Assembly (NCBI GenBank): GCA_013350335.1 | Contig: CM023541.1 | Location: 63,925,413-63,989,412 of the forward strand | Length of the DNA: 64,000 bases | DNA from: Chimonanthus salicifolius | Taxonomy: Eukaryota; Streptophyta; Magnoliopsida; Laurales; Calycanthaceae | Direction: 5' to 3' | Shown: piece by piece, positions 36,252 through 50,500 of the stretch | How positions within the stretch are numbered: the first letter of the stretch is position 1 | Layout of the letters: each line of letters starts with the position of its first letter | The notes under the pieces: model-generated | What the model was told of the DNA's origin: nothing | The model's input: only the letters and a program-made list of their open reading frames with translations | The model's database searches: none | Translations under genes and position numbers: made by a program

Positions 36252-36723
36252 TATTTATTAAATGTATTTTTATTTTAAATTATTTTTCATTAATGTGATT
36301 TTTTGTTATATTTTTGTGTTTTTGACTTTTTAAATAAATTTGGTTTCTCCAACATTTCTCAATGATGTCCCAATAAAAAGTTTAGAAATATATTGATATT
36401 ATCTCTGGTTTGTATCATCCAATAGTGATATTTGTGGCAATGCTTTGGTCCAAATCCATGGATCAAGGCGCCACAGTTTGTCCACTCCATCACGGTACAC
36501 CGAAGCTTATGACTTGTGAGAAAGGACTAGTGGAAGAGAATATCCCATTATTTTAGTTTGTGAAAGCACGAAGAGGATTTGATTTGGATATGTAAAAGTG
36601 TAAGGGATTTCTTTTAAGGTTGTTCCATTGAAAATTGGTCAGGATTGTCTTTTTGTTGCTTTTGTTTTCCTTTTATGTTGTTTGATGTTAGGATGTTTGC
36701 ACTTGTTAGGGGCACCAGGAGCA

Positions 36724-39700
36724 ATGTCTTCCTTGAGTAGGGAACTGGTTTTCCTAATCTTGCAGTTCTTGGATGAGGAGAAGTTCAAAGAGACAGTCCA
36801 CAAGTAAGTTGCTATTCTTTTCAGCCATTTGGAATTTAGGAAAAAAGGGGAAGTTGTTGTTTCTGTTTTTCTTATCTTTAGCTTCGTCTTTCTACTTGGA
36901 ATTCAGATTGGAACAAGAGTCGGGTTTTTTCTTCAACATGAAGCACTTTGAGGATCAAGTTCAAGCTGGTGAATGGGATGAAGTAGAACGATACCTCTCT
37001 GGGTTCACAAAGGTTGAAGACAATCGATATTCGATGAAAATCTTTTTTGAGATAAGGAAACAAAAATATCTTGAAGCTCTTGATAGGTGGGTTTTATTTC
37101 TATTGAATTTAAAGTATTGTCAACTAAAGATGGCTTTTTGTCGTTAAATCTGTGGATCCTATTTGCCATTCATTTCAGGCAAGACCGAGCCAAGGCTGTT
37201 GAAATACTTGTGAAGGATCTCAAGGTTTTTTCATCCTTCAATGAAGAACTCTTCAAGGAGATAACCCAGTTGCTTACTCTCGAGAACTTCAGGTATTTGT
37301 GCTTGGGTCCTTTTGTTGTTGATTTGCATTGCAGGATGTCATACTCATTCTTGACTTGTATATGTAGGCAAAATGAGCAGCTTTCTAAGTATGGAGACAC
37401 AAAGTCAGCTCGAAATATCATGCTTTTGGAACTTAAAAAGCTCATTGAAGCAAATCCATTGTTTCGTGACAAGCTTGCTTTTCCACCCTTCAAAACTTCC
37501 CGCTTGAGGACTTTGATTAACCAAAGGTTGTTCATTTTTACCTGAATCATTTGCCTTTCTGTTTGTCGTAGATATATTTGTATGCTATCAGTCTTGTACT
37601 TAATGTGATTCTAGGAATTCTATCCTGCTTCACATTCATTTTATATTTATCTGCTTTTAATGTTCGAGACGTGGCTAGGGTGGTTCAAGGGAATTTGGTC
37701 GAAATACAGTACATCTGTTTCCCTCTATTACATGGAAATAGATTTACAGCGAATTCCCTATCAAAACTTATTTCCTGAAAATGCAGAAAAGCTGTTTGAC
37801 GTCTGAGTTGTATTTGGCAAAAATGTTGAAAAGTTGTTTGGGAGTTATTTCTCAAAAAACAATCAAAAAACTTTTTAAGAACTTTTAAAAATTAGAAACT
37901 TGAATAATATACATATTAAGTCATTTAAAACTTATCAAATGTATAATATTTTTTTATATTTTCAACATATTTTGATTGATGGTAAAATGATTTTATTATT
38001 CTTGAATAATGTTTCAATTGTTTCAATGCATTTAAAGGAGTAAATGGGCCAAAGAAGTTACTTTTTATGAATTTTTTATTTTTAACATTTGAGTTTTATT
38101 ATTTTAAAAATAAGTTTTTAATATGAATTTGGGCTTGAGCAATAGGACTTCCTTTCTTACACCATATAATTTCTTTTTGAAACAGTAACAAATGCATTCA
38201 ATGAAGAATGTACAAATGAGATGGAGGTACATAAGAGCCATACATGGCTATCAGATAAAATACAAAGAGAATAAGGAAAAAACACTATATGTGCAAATGT
38301 ACAATACTCCCCTGTCAACATAAATACAATAAGGAATCCCCATCTCCCCATACACCCAATGAGTATCATGATAAGAACAACTCCATTTCCGGTCTTTGTT
38401 TTTGTACTCCCACCTTTGCTAGAAAATTAACAATACTGTTCGCCGACCGACGTATGTATGTGAAGGTGATAGTTGAATCGCCTTCAACAATAAAATTACT
38501 ATTCCCAAACCTAGACCAACTATGAAGTACTCTCTTAATTGCTCTTAGTTCTGCCTCATTCGATTCCATAGTTTCTAAAGGCTCGAAAAATGCTAATAAC
38601 ATCCTGCCCCTATCATCATGCAACACCCCTCCTATACCTATTGGGCCAAGCTTATCTCTTGCTATCCCATCCACTTTGAATTTATAAAAACCTTGAGGTG
38701 GTGCTACCCACTCAACCCTGGATTTTCTATCTTTTCCAACTCCATTCATACACCCTTCTTATGATAGATAGAAGTCCTCCAGAGCTAGATCCACAAAGTC
38801 CTCACAGACAGAAAGCCATCCTATCAATTGCCATTTTACCTTCTCAAAGACCTCTCTCGTGGTCCTCCTTTTATCCTAAAAAACCCTCCCATTCCGCTAT
38901 TTCCAAATTGCCCACAAGACCACAGGTGGTACCGGCCTCTATGCCACCCTTGATCTACCCCTAGGGGGCCCCCGGCCACCCTGAGGTTACACCCTCCACG
39001 CCTCTCCCTAGTACCCATGAGCATCCGAATAACCTCAAAAGTAACACCAAACACCCCTTGAGAAACGGCATTCACACATCCTCTTCTTCCTCCCCACATA
39101 GTGGACACTCTTCTGAAGCTCCTTATGGGAGAATACCCCTTCTCCTGAGTTATGCCTTACTGAGATCTTCATTTTCAAGGTTGCCCACATGAAAACCTGG
39201 ATTCTAGGGGGTACTTTATTATTCCAAGCAAGATTGCATACATGCGGTGGGTCTGGGCTTGCAACATATGCTGTTTCGAGGATTGATTTTATCGAGAAGG
39301 ATCCAGATGGATTCATGGACCAAATCCACTTGTCTTCATCCTCAATCCACAATTTAGTGTCACTTAAAAGAGTCTGATCAAGGCCCGGTGGTGGTCCTCT
39401 TCAAAATCTCTTAACGATCTTCTGAAGAAGATGGACCATATGGGGACACCATTGTTCTCATTATAGTACTCACTAATCAGTGCATCACGATTTAGTGTAG
39501 CTATAAACAATCTGGGAAATGACTCCATAAGTGGTCTCTCTCCCGCTCATTTGTCTTTCCAAAATGATATCCTATTACCATTCCCTACTAGAAATCTGAT
39601 CCCATTCTAGAACTCACCAATCCTTCCCTCACCATTACCTAACCTCATCAAGGTTTCACAACCACCAAGCCATCCCTGCCTGCCCTAATTCCTAATCTAC

Positions 39701-42700
39701 AATCCCCCAGGTCTGCCTCGCCATACCTAGCTATCAAAACCTTCCTCCACAGGACCCCCTTTTCAGCTGAGAATCTCCAAGGCCATTTGCATCAAAGGGC
39801 GTGGTTTCTATCTTTGATGCTATATATCCCAATCCCCATTTTTGTCTAGTATCTCTAGCTTCTTCCCATTTTTCTAGGTGGATTTTCCTAGATTCACCCT
39901 TGCCCTCCCATAGAAAATCCCTCTGGATTTTTTCTAACTTCTTTGCCTCTCGCCTTTGGGACTTCAAACAGAGATAGGAAGTAGGTGGGTAAATTTGTCA
40001 AGCTTGATTTGAATAGAGTCAATCTACCTCCGATGGAGAGGTAGGACTTGCTCCATGCATTCAACTTCTTATCTACCTTTTCTAGTACGGGCTCTCAAAA
40101 AGTCTTGGACTTTGGGTTCCCACCAACAATCAGTCCCAGCTAAGTGAATGGGATTTTTCCCACACCACAACCTACCTCCCTGGCCAATCACTTGACTTCC
40201 TCTGTTTCTACACCATATAACTGAGTGATAAGAATCTCATGATTAAGTTCAATTTTAATAATATGTTTATTTATTAGAAAAATAATCTTACCAAAATAAA
40301 TTAGATGTTGTCAATATTATGATCTAAAGTGAAAGTTCTATTTAAAATTTTTATTTACTCGATTTAAGCAAAATATTTGATAGTTAACAAAGAGTTCATT
40401 TCAGCTGTCTATTTTACTTAAATGTAATTCTAATGGCTGTATATATTTGATAAGATTAAATTCTTATAAATTCTCACATCAACGATATTTTCTTTAATTT
40501 TATACAATCAATAGACTCCACATCATTAACAAATATCATTTAATTGGACTTGAGTGACAATAGTCTCATGACTCAGTTATTTGAGGATAGCCTATCCCTT
40601 TTTTTCACCGTCTCCTACTCCAGCCTGAAGCCCAGAACCTTAGAATCTAAAACAACATTGCAGGGAAACAGAGGAGGAAACCTAAAGCCAGGAAGGAGGA
40701 GGGAGGTGGTGGGGGAATAGGAGTTCCTAAGTAAAATTTTCTTGCCCTCAGCCGTATATGAAAATAGTAGAATTCCCTCTACTTCCAACGCCCTGCCGTG
40801 GGAAGAAATGCAGCAACCATTTCCTTGAAATTGGCAGAGTCCAGATGCAATTGGTCTCTTTCCATTTCCAATAAAGGGACAATCCAAACGACTTACGTTA
40901 TTCATTTCGAATCGGTTCATTAATTGTTTCTCTTAGATTGGAATAGTGGAATTGGCTGAATCACTGAAATTTGAATAAATTGTGTAACTACAATGTTGGA
41001 ATTCCTTTCCTGTTTCTTATTTTGTTTCTCAGCTATCTTCATTGGCATTTTTCAGTCTCAATTGGCAGCATCAGCTTTGCAAGAACCCTCGCCCCAATCC
41101 AGACATCAAAACACTTTTTACGGATCACACATGCACTCCAAATAATGGAACTCGTGGTCCACCTCTGACCAACAGCCCCCTTGTGGGACCCATTCCTAAG
41201 GCTGGGGCATTTCCCCCCATTGGTGCTCATAGTGTAAGAGAACCAGATCCTATTCAATAGCATAGTTTATATTTCGACAGACATAAACTCATGTCAAACT
41301 CTTTTCTTCTTGCAGCCTTTTCAATCGGTTGTTTCTCCATCTCCCAATGCCATAGCAGGATGGATGTCTAGTACTAATCCTTCTTTACAGCATGCTGCAG
41401 TTGCAGCAGGACCCCCTGGTCTTGTGCAGCCTCCTAATACAGGTTAGGCTCTTACTTTCTATTATATTCATCATTGACCTTCTGAAAGTTCAGAAATCTG
41501 AACAACTATGGTTCTGCAACGTCTGCAGCTGCATTTTTAAAACACCCGAGGACTCCAACAAGTGCCCCTGGGATGGATTATCAGTCAGCTGATTCTGAAC
41601 TCCTGATGAAGCGGATGCGCACTGGTCAATCTGATGAGGTAGAGAAGGATTAAAGTCATGTTTGTGGATCTAGTCACTAATACTGTGCCTTGGTTTTTAT
41701 TATTATTATAGACTGGTTTTAATTAATTTGCATGCTTGGACATGGTTTTTAGGTCTCGTTCTCTGGTGCATCACATCCACCCAATATCTACTCACAAGAT
41801 GACCTTCCCAAAACTGTTGTTCGGACTCTTAACCAAGGTTCGAACGTCATGAGCATGGATTTCCATCCACAGCACCAAACCATTCTGCTTGGTGAGTTTA
41901 TACATTTGCTTCAACAGTCATAATTTTAATTAACAATTGTTTTTCCACTCTTACAATCATGTTTTAGATGGTTGTAAATCTTTTGTTGGTTTGAATTATT
42001 GAACTTTTTGATTGTTTTAATATCATCTTTTAGTTGGAACGAATGTGGGTGACATTGGGATATGGGAAGTTGGTTCTCGAGAAAGGCTTGCTCATAAAAT
42101 GTTTAAGGTTTGGGACATCTCGGCATATTCAATGCCTTTACAGGTACCAGTTGTTTTATTGCATATTAACTTCATAGAATTATCATAATGGCTAGACTAT
42201 GTCACTAGACCATAGGTGTGATATTTTCATTACCTTTTGTTATAATTTAATCCTCTTCTAATTTCCAGACAGCATTGATGAAAGATGCCTCAATATCTGT
42301 TAACCGGTGTGTATGGGGACCAGATGGATCTATACTTGGTATAGCTGGACATTTTCTGAACTGTTACATTGTTTTCTCAATGTTGAATCTGCTGATCCTC
42401 ATGATTTCTTCTATGGTTTACATATGTTTTTTTACTCCTTTCTAGGTGTTGCATTTTCAAAGCATATTGTCCAAATATACACATACAATCCTACTGGAGA
42501 GTTGAGACAACACCTGGAGGTGAGTCTGAAGTGCACTTGTTGTCTAGTTGTTCAGCAGAAGGATATGGTCTCCTGACTACCCTTGTGGTGACACAGATTG
42601 ATGCACACATTGGTGGTGTTAATGATATTGCATTTGCTCATCCCAATAAGCAACTCTGCATAATTACTTGTGGTGATGACAAGACTATTAAGGTAATGGT

Positions 42701-45700
42701 GACCTTGAGATTCCAATTTAGTGTTCAGTGTGGAGCATCTTTTATAATTCATCTACTATAAATGGCAGGTATGGGATGCTGTGGCTGGACGTCGACAATA
42801 TATATTCGAAGGTCACGAAACGCCCTGTATATTCTGTTTGTCCTCACCATAAGGATGCTATCCAGGTTGGTTTGGTAACCATTTTTGTATCAGAGATTGC
42901 ATTTACAAGCTTTTATGACCATGTTGTGGGTTCGAGTGTCATTATTTCATGTAGTAGTAGTAGTAGTAACGGCAATGACGAAGCATCTCACAGTCATATC
43001 TCATCATCATCATCATTGTGAAAGCTGTTTATCGTTCTTTCAGAGTCCCATGGAATTATTCTGACTAGAGCTATTGCAGTTTATTTTCTCTACAGCTATT
43101 GATGGTAAAATTAAAGCATGGCTCTATGACTGCTTGGGGTCTAGAGTTGATTACGATGCTCCTGGACTCTGGTGCACCACAATGGCATATAGTGCAGATG
43201 GATCTAGGTGAATCTTTTCAGCCATAAAATATCATAGTGCAATGCCCATAACTTTCTTTTCCTCATTTTATCTCATTATCTTTCTTCTTGTACCCATAGA
43301 CTTTTCTCTTGTGGAACGAGTAAAGAAGGTGATTCACACTTAGTTGAGTGGAATGAGAGTGAAGGAGCTATCAAAAGGACCTATTCTGGTTTTAGGAAGC
43401 GCTCTCTAGGTGTTGTTCAGTTTGACACAACAAGGAACCGCTTCTTAGCAGCTGGGGATGAATTTCAGATCAAGTTTTGGGATATGGAAAATCCAAATAT
43501 ATTAACCACTACAGATGCAGATGGTGGATTGCCGGTTGGTATAAATCCAATGAAGTTGATTTGTTTGGAAGTAGCTGGTCATTTATTTATTCATATTACA
43601 CCTTGCAGGCAAGTCCTCGCCTGAGGTTCAACAAGGAAGGCTCATTGCTGGCTGTTACGACAAGTGACAATAGAATTAAGATATTAGCAAATGCTGATGG
43701 ACAACGCTTAATAAGGATGCTGGAGAACAGGACATTTGAGGGTTCTCGAGGCCCTTCTGAGCCGATGAACTCAAAGGTAATTTTGCTTGTCATTCTACAT
43801 TAGTCTTTTTTTTTTTGAAAAGTAACGTTAATTCTACATTAGTCTTTATCGGGATAAATTATGTTAGATTGTAATTTCTACATATGCACATGCATGCTTT
43901 TGTTTCAATGGATTGATGCCACTTGGTTGTGCAGCCTCCTATAGTTAGTGCACTTGCTGCTTCAACAAATGTTTCTGCCCCACTGGCTGCCACCCTCGAA
44001 CGTTCGGATAGAATCCCTCCACCTGTCTCTTTGGGTAGCCTAGTAAGAGTTTATATGCATTGCCTTTACTTTCTTACTTTTAATACCTTTGCCCATTAGT
44101 GATTAATGTTCAGTTGTGAGATTTCATGGCTGAATAAATTGCAGGCAACCATGGACAGCAGCAGCACAGCTGATGTTAAACCAAGGATTACTGAAGACAT
44201 TGACAAAATAAAAAGCTGGAAGTTGGCTGATATTGTTGATCCAGCTCAACTCAAAGCTCTTAGGTTGCCTGATTCCTTGGCGCCTGGCAAGGTTCGTTAT
44301 GGAGAATTTGATATTTCAAGTTTGATAAAAATAAATTTGCCAAAATCATAGAAGTGAGGACATCAACTATATGAAGAGGAGTTTTTTGTTTGTGTTTTTT
44401 ACCTTTATCTTTACCTTTTATGAGTAATAATAGAACTATATGTGTTTAAATTTTTTAAAATACAATAAACTCTCTGTAATGTAGTGCTCTATAAAGTTAT
44501 AATCTGTCTAAAATAATATAGACAACGGGTCCCGACCTCGGACCCATACAAAATGTACTAAATCTCTCTAATTCAGTACTCAATACAGAAAATAATATTG
44601 CCCAATCATTTTGTAAAGTAATATTTCATACATTCAGAATATAAAATTACTGCAAAAGTGACTAAAGACCTCACAAACTAAATCATCTAAACTCCGGAAA
44701 AATAAGTTGAGATAGACTTCTGGATAAACTTCCTCATTCTTTGGAACGGTGTAGGCACTCTGTTCTCAATGAACGAGAACTGTATAGGAATGAATGGAGT
44801 GATATGTTTTCACAAAGAGGAGCCGAAAAGACATTTTAATTATAGGTGAGAATTTCTAGAAAGAAATACTATTAGACCCTCTAATTTAATAACCTCTATA
44901 ATGTAATATATGTACTATGGTCCCAACCATATTACATTGTAGAGGTTTATGTATAACCTTTCATAATATTTTTAACTTTCAAAAAGAAGTTGTTCATTAT
45001 AGAATGTTAATCTATACCAACTTTAACTGTCCACTGAGAGAGAGTGATTAGTACTACAAACAGGCCAGTGCAATTGCAAACATGCCACAGATTGATAAAG
45101 TCACCTAGTTAAAAAACTTGAACAGAGTAACGTTCTTATTTCGTCCTTGCTTTCTGGGAGAGAGGAAGCTCCCTGACCACCTTTTCCAGCCACATAGTGA
45201 GCGATCACTGAGCAAATGTACCGCCGGCTGGGAATAAGTACCTATCCCTTACGGGAATCAAATTTGTCTTTGAAATGAGAAACAATGTCCAAACTGCTAA
45301 ACGAAAGGAACCAAAAAGCCATTCCTTCATGTACCTAGGCTCCGAGAATAGAAGTGGTTCGTTTCTATATGCAATTTGATGATTTTGTTTATGTTCATGT
45401 TGGCGATTTTTTATGTGAATTTGGCAGGTTGTTCCCCATTCCTATAGGTCTTGAAAGTTTGGGTTCCAAGTTCCCAATTTGGCAGGTTGTTCCCCATTCC
45501 TATGGGTCTTGAAAGTTTGGGTTCCAAGTTCCCCCTGAAAGTTATCCCCATGTTATGTGGACTAGAAAAATGAGAGAATTTCAGTTTATATAAGCATAGG
45601 ATGCTGAATTTTTTACAAATCCTTCACCAAATGATCAGTAATTTTTTTTGGTTGAATGACACCATCGGATGACTAAAGTTTACATTGACATGCACACAGC

Positions 45701-47483
45701 ACTTCTGGAAGCTGCCTTAAAAATATCTGTTTCTTTATCTGTCTCTCTAGCAGAACTGTCTAAAATATATGGGCTTTACCATTGAAGGGACCTGCTCCTA
45801 TCCTTCCATTAATGATCAAAATGATCTTGGGATCATCCAGGAGATTGAAAATGTCGAAAGAAGGCAAACTAAGTGGGTAATATTAATGAACAGTGTAAGA
45901 AAATTTGAACAGTATCTTCATTGACATATAAAACAGATGCGGAATTGCAAAATTCCGAGATTTGAGGTGATCACGGGTGCTTGTTTTGTTGGAAGTAGCA
46001 GCTTAGTCAATGCTGTAGTATTGGGTGGTGTGACTGGTTTCTAACTGATTTTTACACTAATGTATAAGTGATCCATGCATGGATCGGGGTCTAATGAACA
46101 CAAAGATAGACTTGCTTCAAAAGGTAACTCTATGAATCTTTGTCATACCCTTTGATCTCCTCCTGCAACTGAAGGAACTATTTCCTTGGTTCTGCTTGAG
46201 ATTGGTTCCAGTTGTGTAGTGTCATGATCCATGCAATCTCTTCTGAATATTGTTGAGATGGAGGTGTACCATTCCTCAAAATCTTGACGTTTCATAGATT
46301 AATGGAGTGTCAAGGGTAAGATCTCTTCTGAATCTTTAAGTCCAAACTGTCTATCCATATTAGCCATACAAAAAAGAAAGAAAAGAGAGGAGGTGCCTTT
46401 CTAATCATAAATCCATCTATGTCCCACACCCTGGAGTGGAGAAAGATTAGATAATGGTTTTTGTTTCAGTTGTGACATGTGTATCCCTTCAGTTTGCATG
46501 CAAGGATTAGAATCTTGATTTCCCTTATCATTATTCTCCATTTCTGTCAACAGATCTTTCTGATTTGCAAATCGCAACACAGAAATAAAACACACATGGT
46601 TTTGTTGTGCATGGATATGCATATTTCATCATTTTTAACAAAATACTCTCTTGAAATAAACCTTCTGATAGTCACCTAGTTTTTAGGACAACTCTTTCAT
46701 ATGGATCCAATCCAATACAAATTCTTAGATTTGCCAGGGTATGTTTGTGTAGGACTTTCAATGAAAATTAGACTTTGCACAGAAATCAAGATAGTTTTTA
46801 TAAAAAGTAAAGTGGTTTGCTAAAAGATGGGATTTTCAATAAAAATAGGCATATTGATACATGTGCAAAAAGTAGATTTTCCTATCTAAAGGGTCATTTT
46901 CAAAGAAACAACTTTCCTATGGGGGAGGGTAGGGAAGTTGATTTTCCTTTCTAATATGTGGAAAGTGGAAACACACAAACATGCCTAAGATCTGCATGTG
47001 TCGTTGCCATGTAGGTTGCTATTTTGGGTCTGAATTACTCGTAATTTTGAGTTGCAGGTTGTTCGACTGATCTACACAAACTCAGGCCTAGCTGTCTTGG
47101 CCCTTGCCTCCAATGCTGTTCATAAGCTGTGGAAATGGCAACGTACTGATCGTAATCCATCTGGGAAGGTCTGTTTTGGTCTTTTCCAGACCAACATGAA
47201 GTTATTTGTGTCTGCCTATGCTTCTTAGTTGCCTTATCCTAAGTGTTTTGCTTTTCAGTCTACTGCCTCTGTTGTGCCTCAGTTGTGGCAACCTACCAGT
47301 GGAACTCTCATGACTAACGATATTAGTGAAACTAACACAGCTGAGGATTCAGCAGCCTGTATTGCATTGTCTAAGAATGACTCATATGTCATGTCTGCTT
47401 CTGGTGGAAAGGTTTCTTTGTTCAACATGATGACATTCAAGGTCAATTATTTTGTTCCTCGTTTCATCAATGTTGAGATTTGT

Positions 47484-47534
<51 letters not shown>

Positions 47535-50500
47535 TACATACAAAGAACAACTTATTTTAATATGAATTTGAGCTACTGAATTTAACTTGATGTGTATTCT
47601 AGGTCATGACGACTTTCATGTCTCCACCTCCTGCGGCTACCTTTTTGGCATTCCATCCACAAGATAATAATATCATTGCCATTGGAATGGATGATTCTAC
47701 TATTCAAATTTACAATGTCCGGATAGATGAGGTGATGGTGCACACATATGATATACATTTACATGCATCTGTGTGTGTGTATGTGTCTGAAAAAAACCCC
47801 TTCCTAGATTGTCCACCAGAATTGTAAACCCTGTTTACTTTCTCACAGGTTAAAATCAAGCTCAAGGGTCATCAAAAGAAGATAACTGGCCTTGCATTTT
47901 CTCAATCCATGAATGTGCTTGTGTCTTCAGGGGCTGATACACATGTAAGTAGTATCGATCAATATTATAGCACTGTCCTATTATTCTGAGCAGAGTCCCC
48001 ACGAAATGTCTGACCCTCTACTAAAATCATAAAGTATTTATTGTTTGTATGAGGTGAGAAAATGATGTTATAGTCAGTCAGCATTATCACATCCATTTTC
48101 ATTGTACATGCCAACTCACCATGATTAAGGTTTATAAGTTTTTACTTGGTTTAATGCGATTGGGGTGTTTGTCAACTGTACTTATATGATCTCAATTGCA
48201 GTTATGCTTATGGAGCATTGATGGATGGGAGAAGAAGAAATCGAGGTTTATACAAGCTCCACCAGGTCGAACACCACCACTTGTTGGGGAAACTAGAGTT
48301 CAATTCCATAATGACCAAACACATCTGTTAGTGGTCCATGAAAGCCAAATTGCTCTCTATGATGGGAAGCTTGACTGCTTGCGCTCAGTAAGTTATCTTG
48401 CAATAATTACTAGTTACAAAACTTTTCTTATTACAATAATGAAGTAGGGCCATTTCCCTTTCCATTCTCTTGATGACAATGGAACCTTTTTAAGAAAGGG
48501 CAGGTCTAGCAGATGCCTGGGTTGAAAAGCCTTGGTGCCCTGACAGGCCATGTCAAATGGTGGGACCCATCCTATGTTAAAAAGAATATGACGGCTAGAT
48601 TGATCATCGTTGAACTTGTTAGTGACCTGGCTTGTCTGAGTCACCTTTTTGTCAATTCCGTGACCCTATCAAACCTTGCCTTGGATGCTTGGAAGATTTT
48701 GGAAGGTTAGAAGATCAGAAGATCAGAAGCTTACTGGGATATCTCACCGTGTGTTTGGCAACCCACTTAGGTAAGTAGACCAAAATGGACCTTAGGCCTC
48801 AAGACCTAGTAGACCTTAAGAAAAATCCAAATATGAAAATGGGCTAAGGAGCTTAAATTGGAAAATTATTCATCTGTCAAGCTCGAGCCCTTTGTGTCCT
48901 GGCTCCAGGGCCGTCTCGATACAAGTTGAGGCCTAAGGCAAAAATTCTAAATGGGGCCTTCTTGGTATTTAACATATTATTATAAGTAATATTTAATTTT
49001 AATTATATATAATAAAAATAATTTATCTAAAATTTATTTTTCTTACCATTTGAGATGCAAAATTTCTAATTATTTTTTTGTATTCAAGTTTTAGCAATTG
49101 ATCATATGGCTAATTCACTTGAACTTTCTTATGACATTGTTGATCATATATAAGATTTTATCAATTTTAGTTTTAAAAAACTTCTTTCTGCAGAAGCAAC
49201 TGTAAGGTATTATCACACTTTTTAAAAGTTCAAATGAAAATATTTTATTATTAATAAATGAATTTTATTGGTCAAAAGCTTGTTTAAGCCTACTTAACGA
49301 GTAAAAAATCAATTTTTTGATAGGTCTCACACACACACTCCGATTGAGCAAAAGATGAGATAATACATTTTAAATGAAAAACTCATCATAAATACTATTA
49401 AGGAACTCATAAAAAATGTGTCTTGAAAATTGAAATCATCGTCACCGTTGAAATGCACAGTGTGAATTTGTTAACTTTGTTGAGATTTTCTATGAAGAGA
49501 TGCTATCAAATAGATTATTTTCATAGTTACATATGGTATATGAGTAGTTATGTATGATGTTTTACTTCCATCTAATTATATTATTCATTGATTTTAATTC
49601 TTTTTAAATCAATGGTCTATAGTTATCACAATTGAAAGGCCAAGATTATATAGCTTGGATTATTAATTGATAATAAAACTTAATATACATTAATTGTTAT
49701 TGCCGATATGAATAAATATCGGTGATTATAAAAAAATAATTGAATATCAGTGTGGGATCAAGCAACATCTCGGCCGATATCTAGTGCATATCGGCCGATA
49801 TTTGGATTTTCAGATTTTTTTTTTAAATGTTGTTTTTCATTTTTTAATTCAGAAAAAAAATAAAAAAATCAATGTTTCAAAAAAAAAAAAAGAGGAGTGT
49901 AATGACTTGACCCGTCATTTCGAGTTTAATTGTGTGATTTTGAATCCTTAACACCGCATTTATGTTTTGGATCACATAATTAAATTTTGTTGTGGATTTC
50001 AATAATTTCAAAGACTATATATATAAACTTTAGTGGGCCCACTCTCCCCTCTTGTACACACGAACGAAAGAAAGGGAAAACTATCATGTTCTCTTTTCTC
50101 TCTCTCCTTTTTCTTCTCCTTCGTTCATCTGTTTCCCCAAATCTCTCTTCCCTCTTTCTCCACGTTGCTCACGATGGGAACTAAAACCCTAAATCTCTCA
50201 TCCGTTTTTCTTCCCCATTTCTGTCAACAGCAAAAACCCCTTTTCAAATTTTCCCTTTATCTCTCCCCTCAATCTTGCCTATGCTCCCTTGTTCCTGGTG
50301 CAATCCTTCCAACCAGTCCCAGAGGTACCCAAAATTTGGGGCCTTCTTAAATGGGGGGCCTAAGGCATTTGGCCCTGCCTAGCTCGAGCCCCTCGAGTAG
50401 AGCGTTGAGCAACTGTCTGGACCCAGTGTTGATATCTGTTAAGCCTCTCTTCTCTCAGATCGAGGCCATCGAGGACGCTCTCGAGCCCTCGAGGATAGCC

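Noticed and set aside
42728..43021. Alternative TOPLESS exon using the frame that contains VYSVCPHHK from its own start
   Set aside because: Upstream part of that frame is intron sequence; the family text switches frame in mid-exon, so a one-base shift explains it better.
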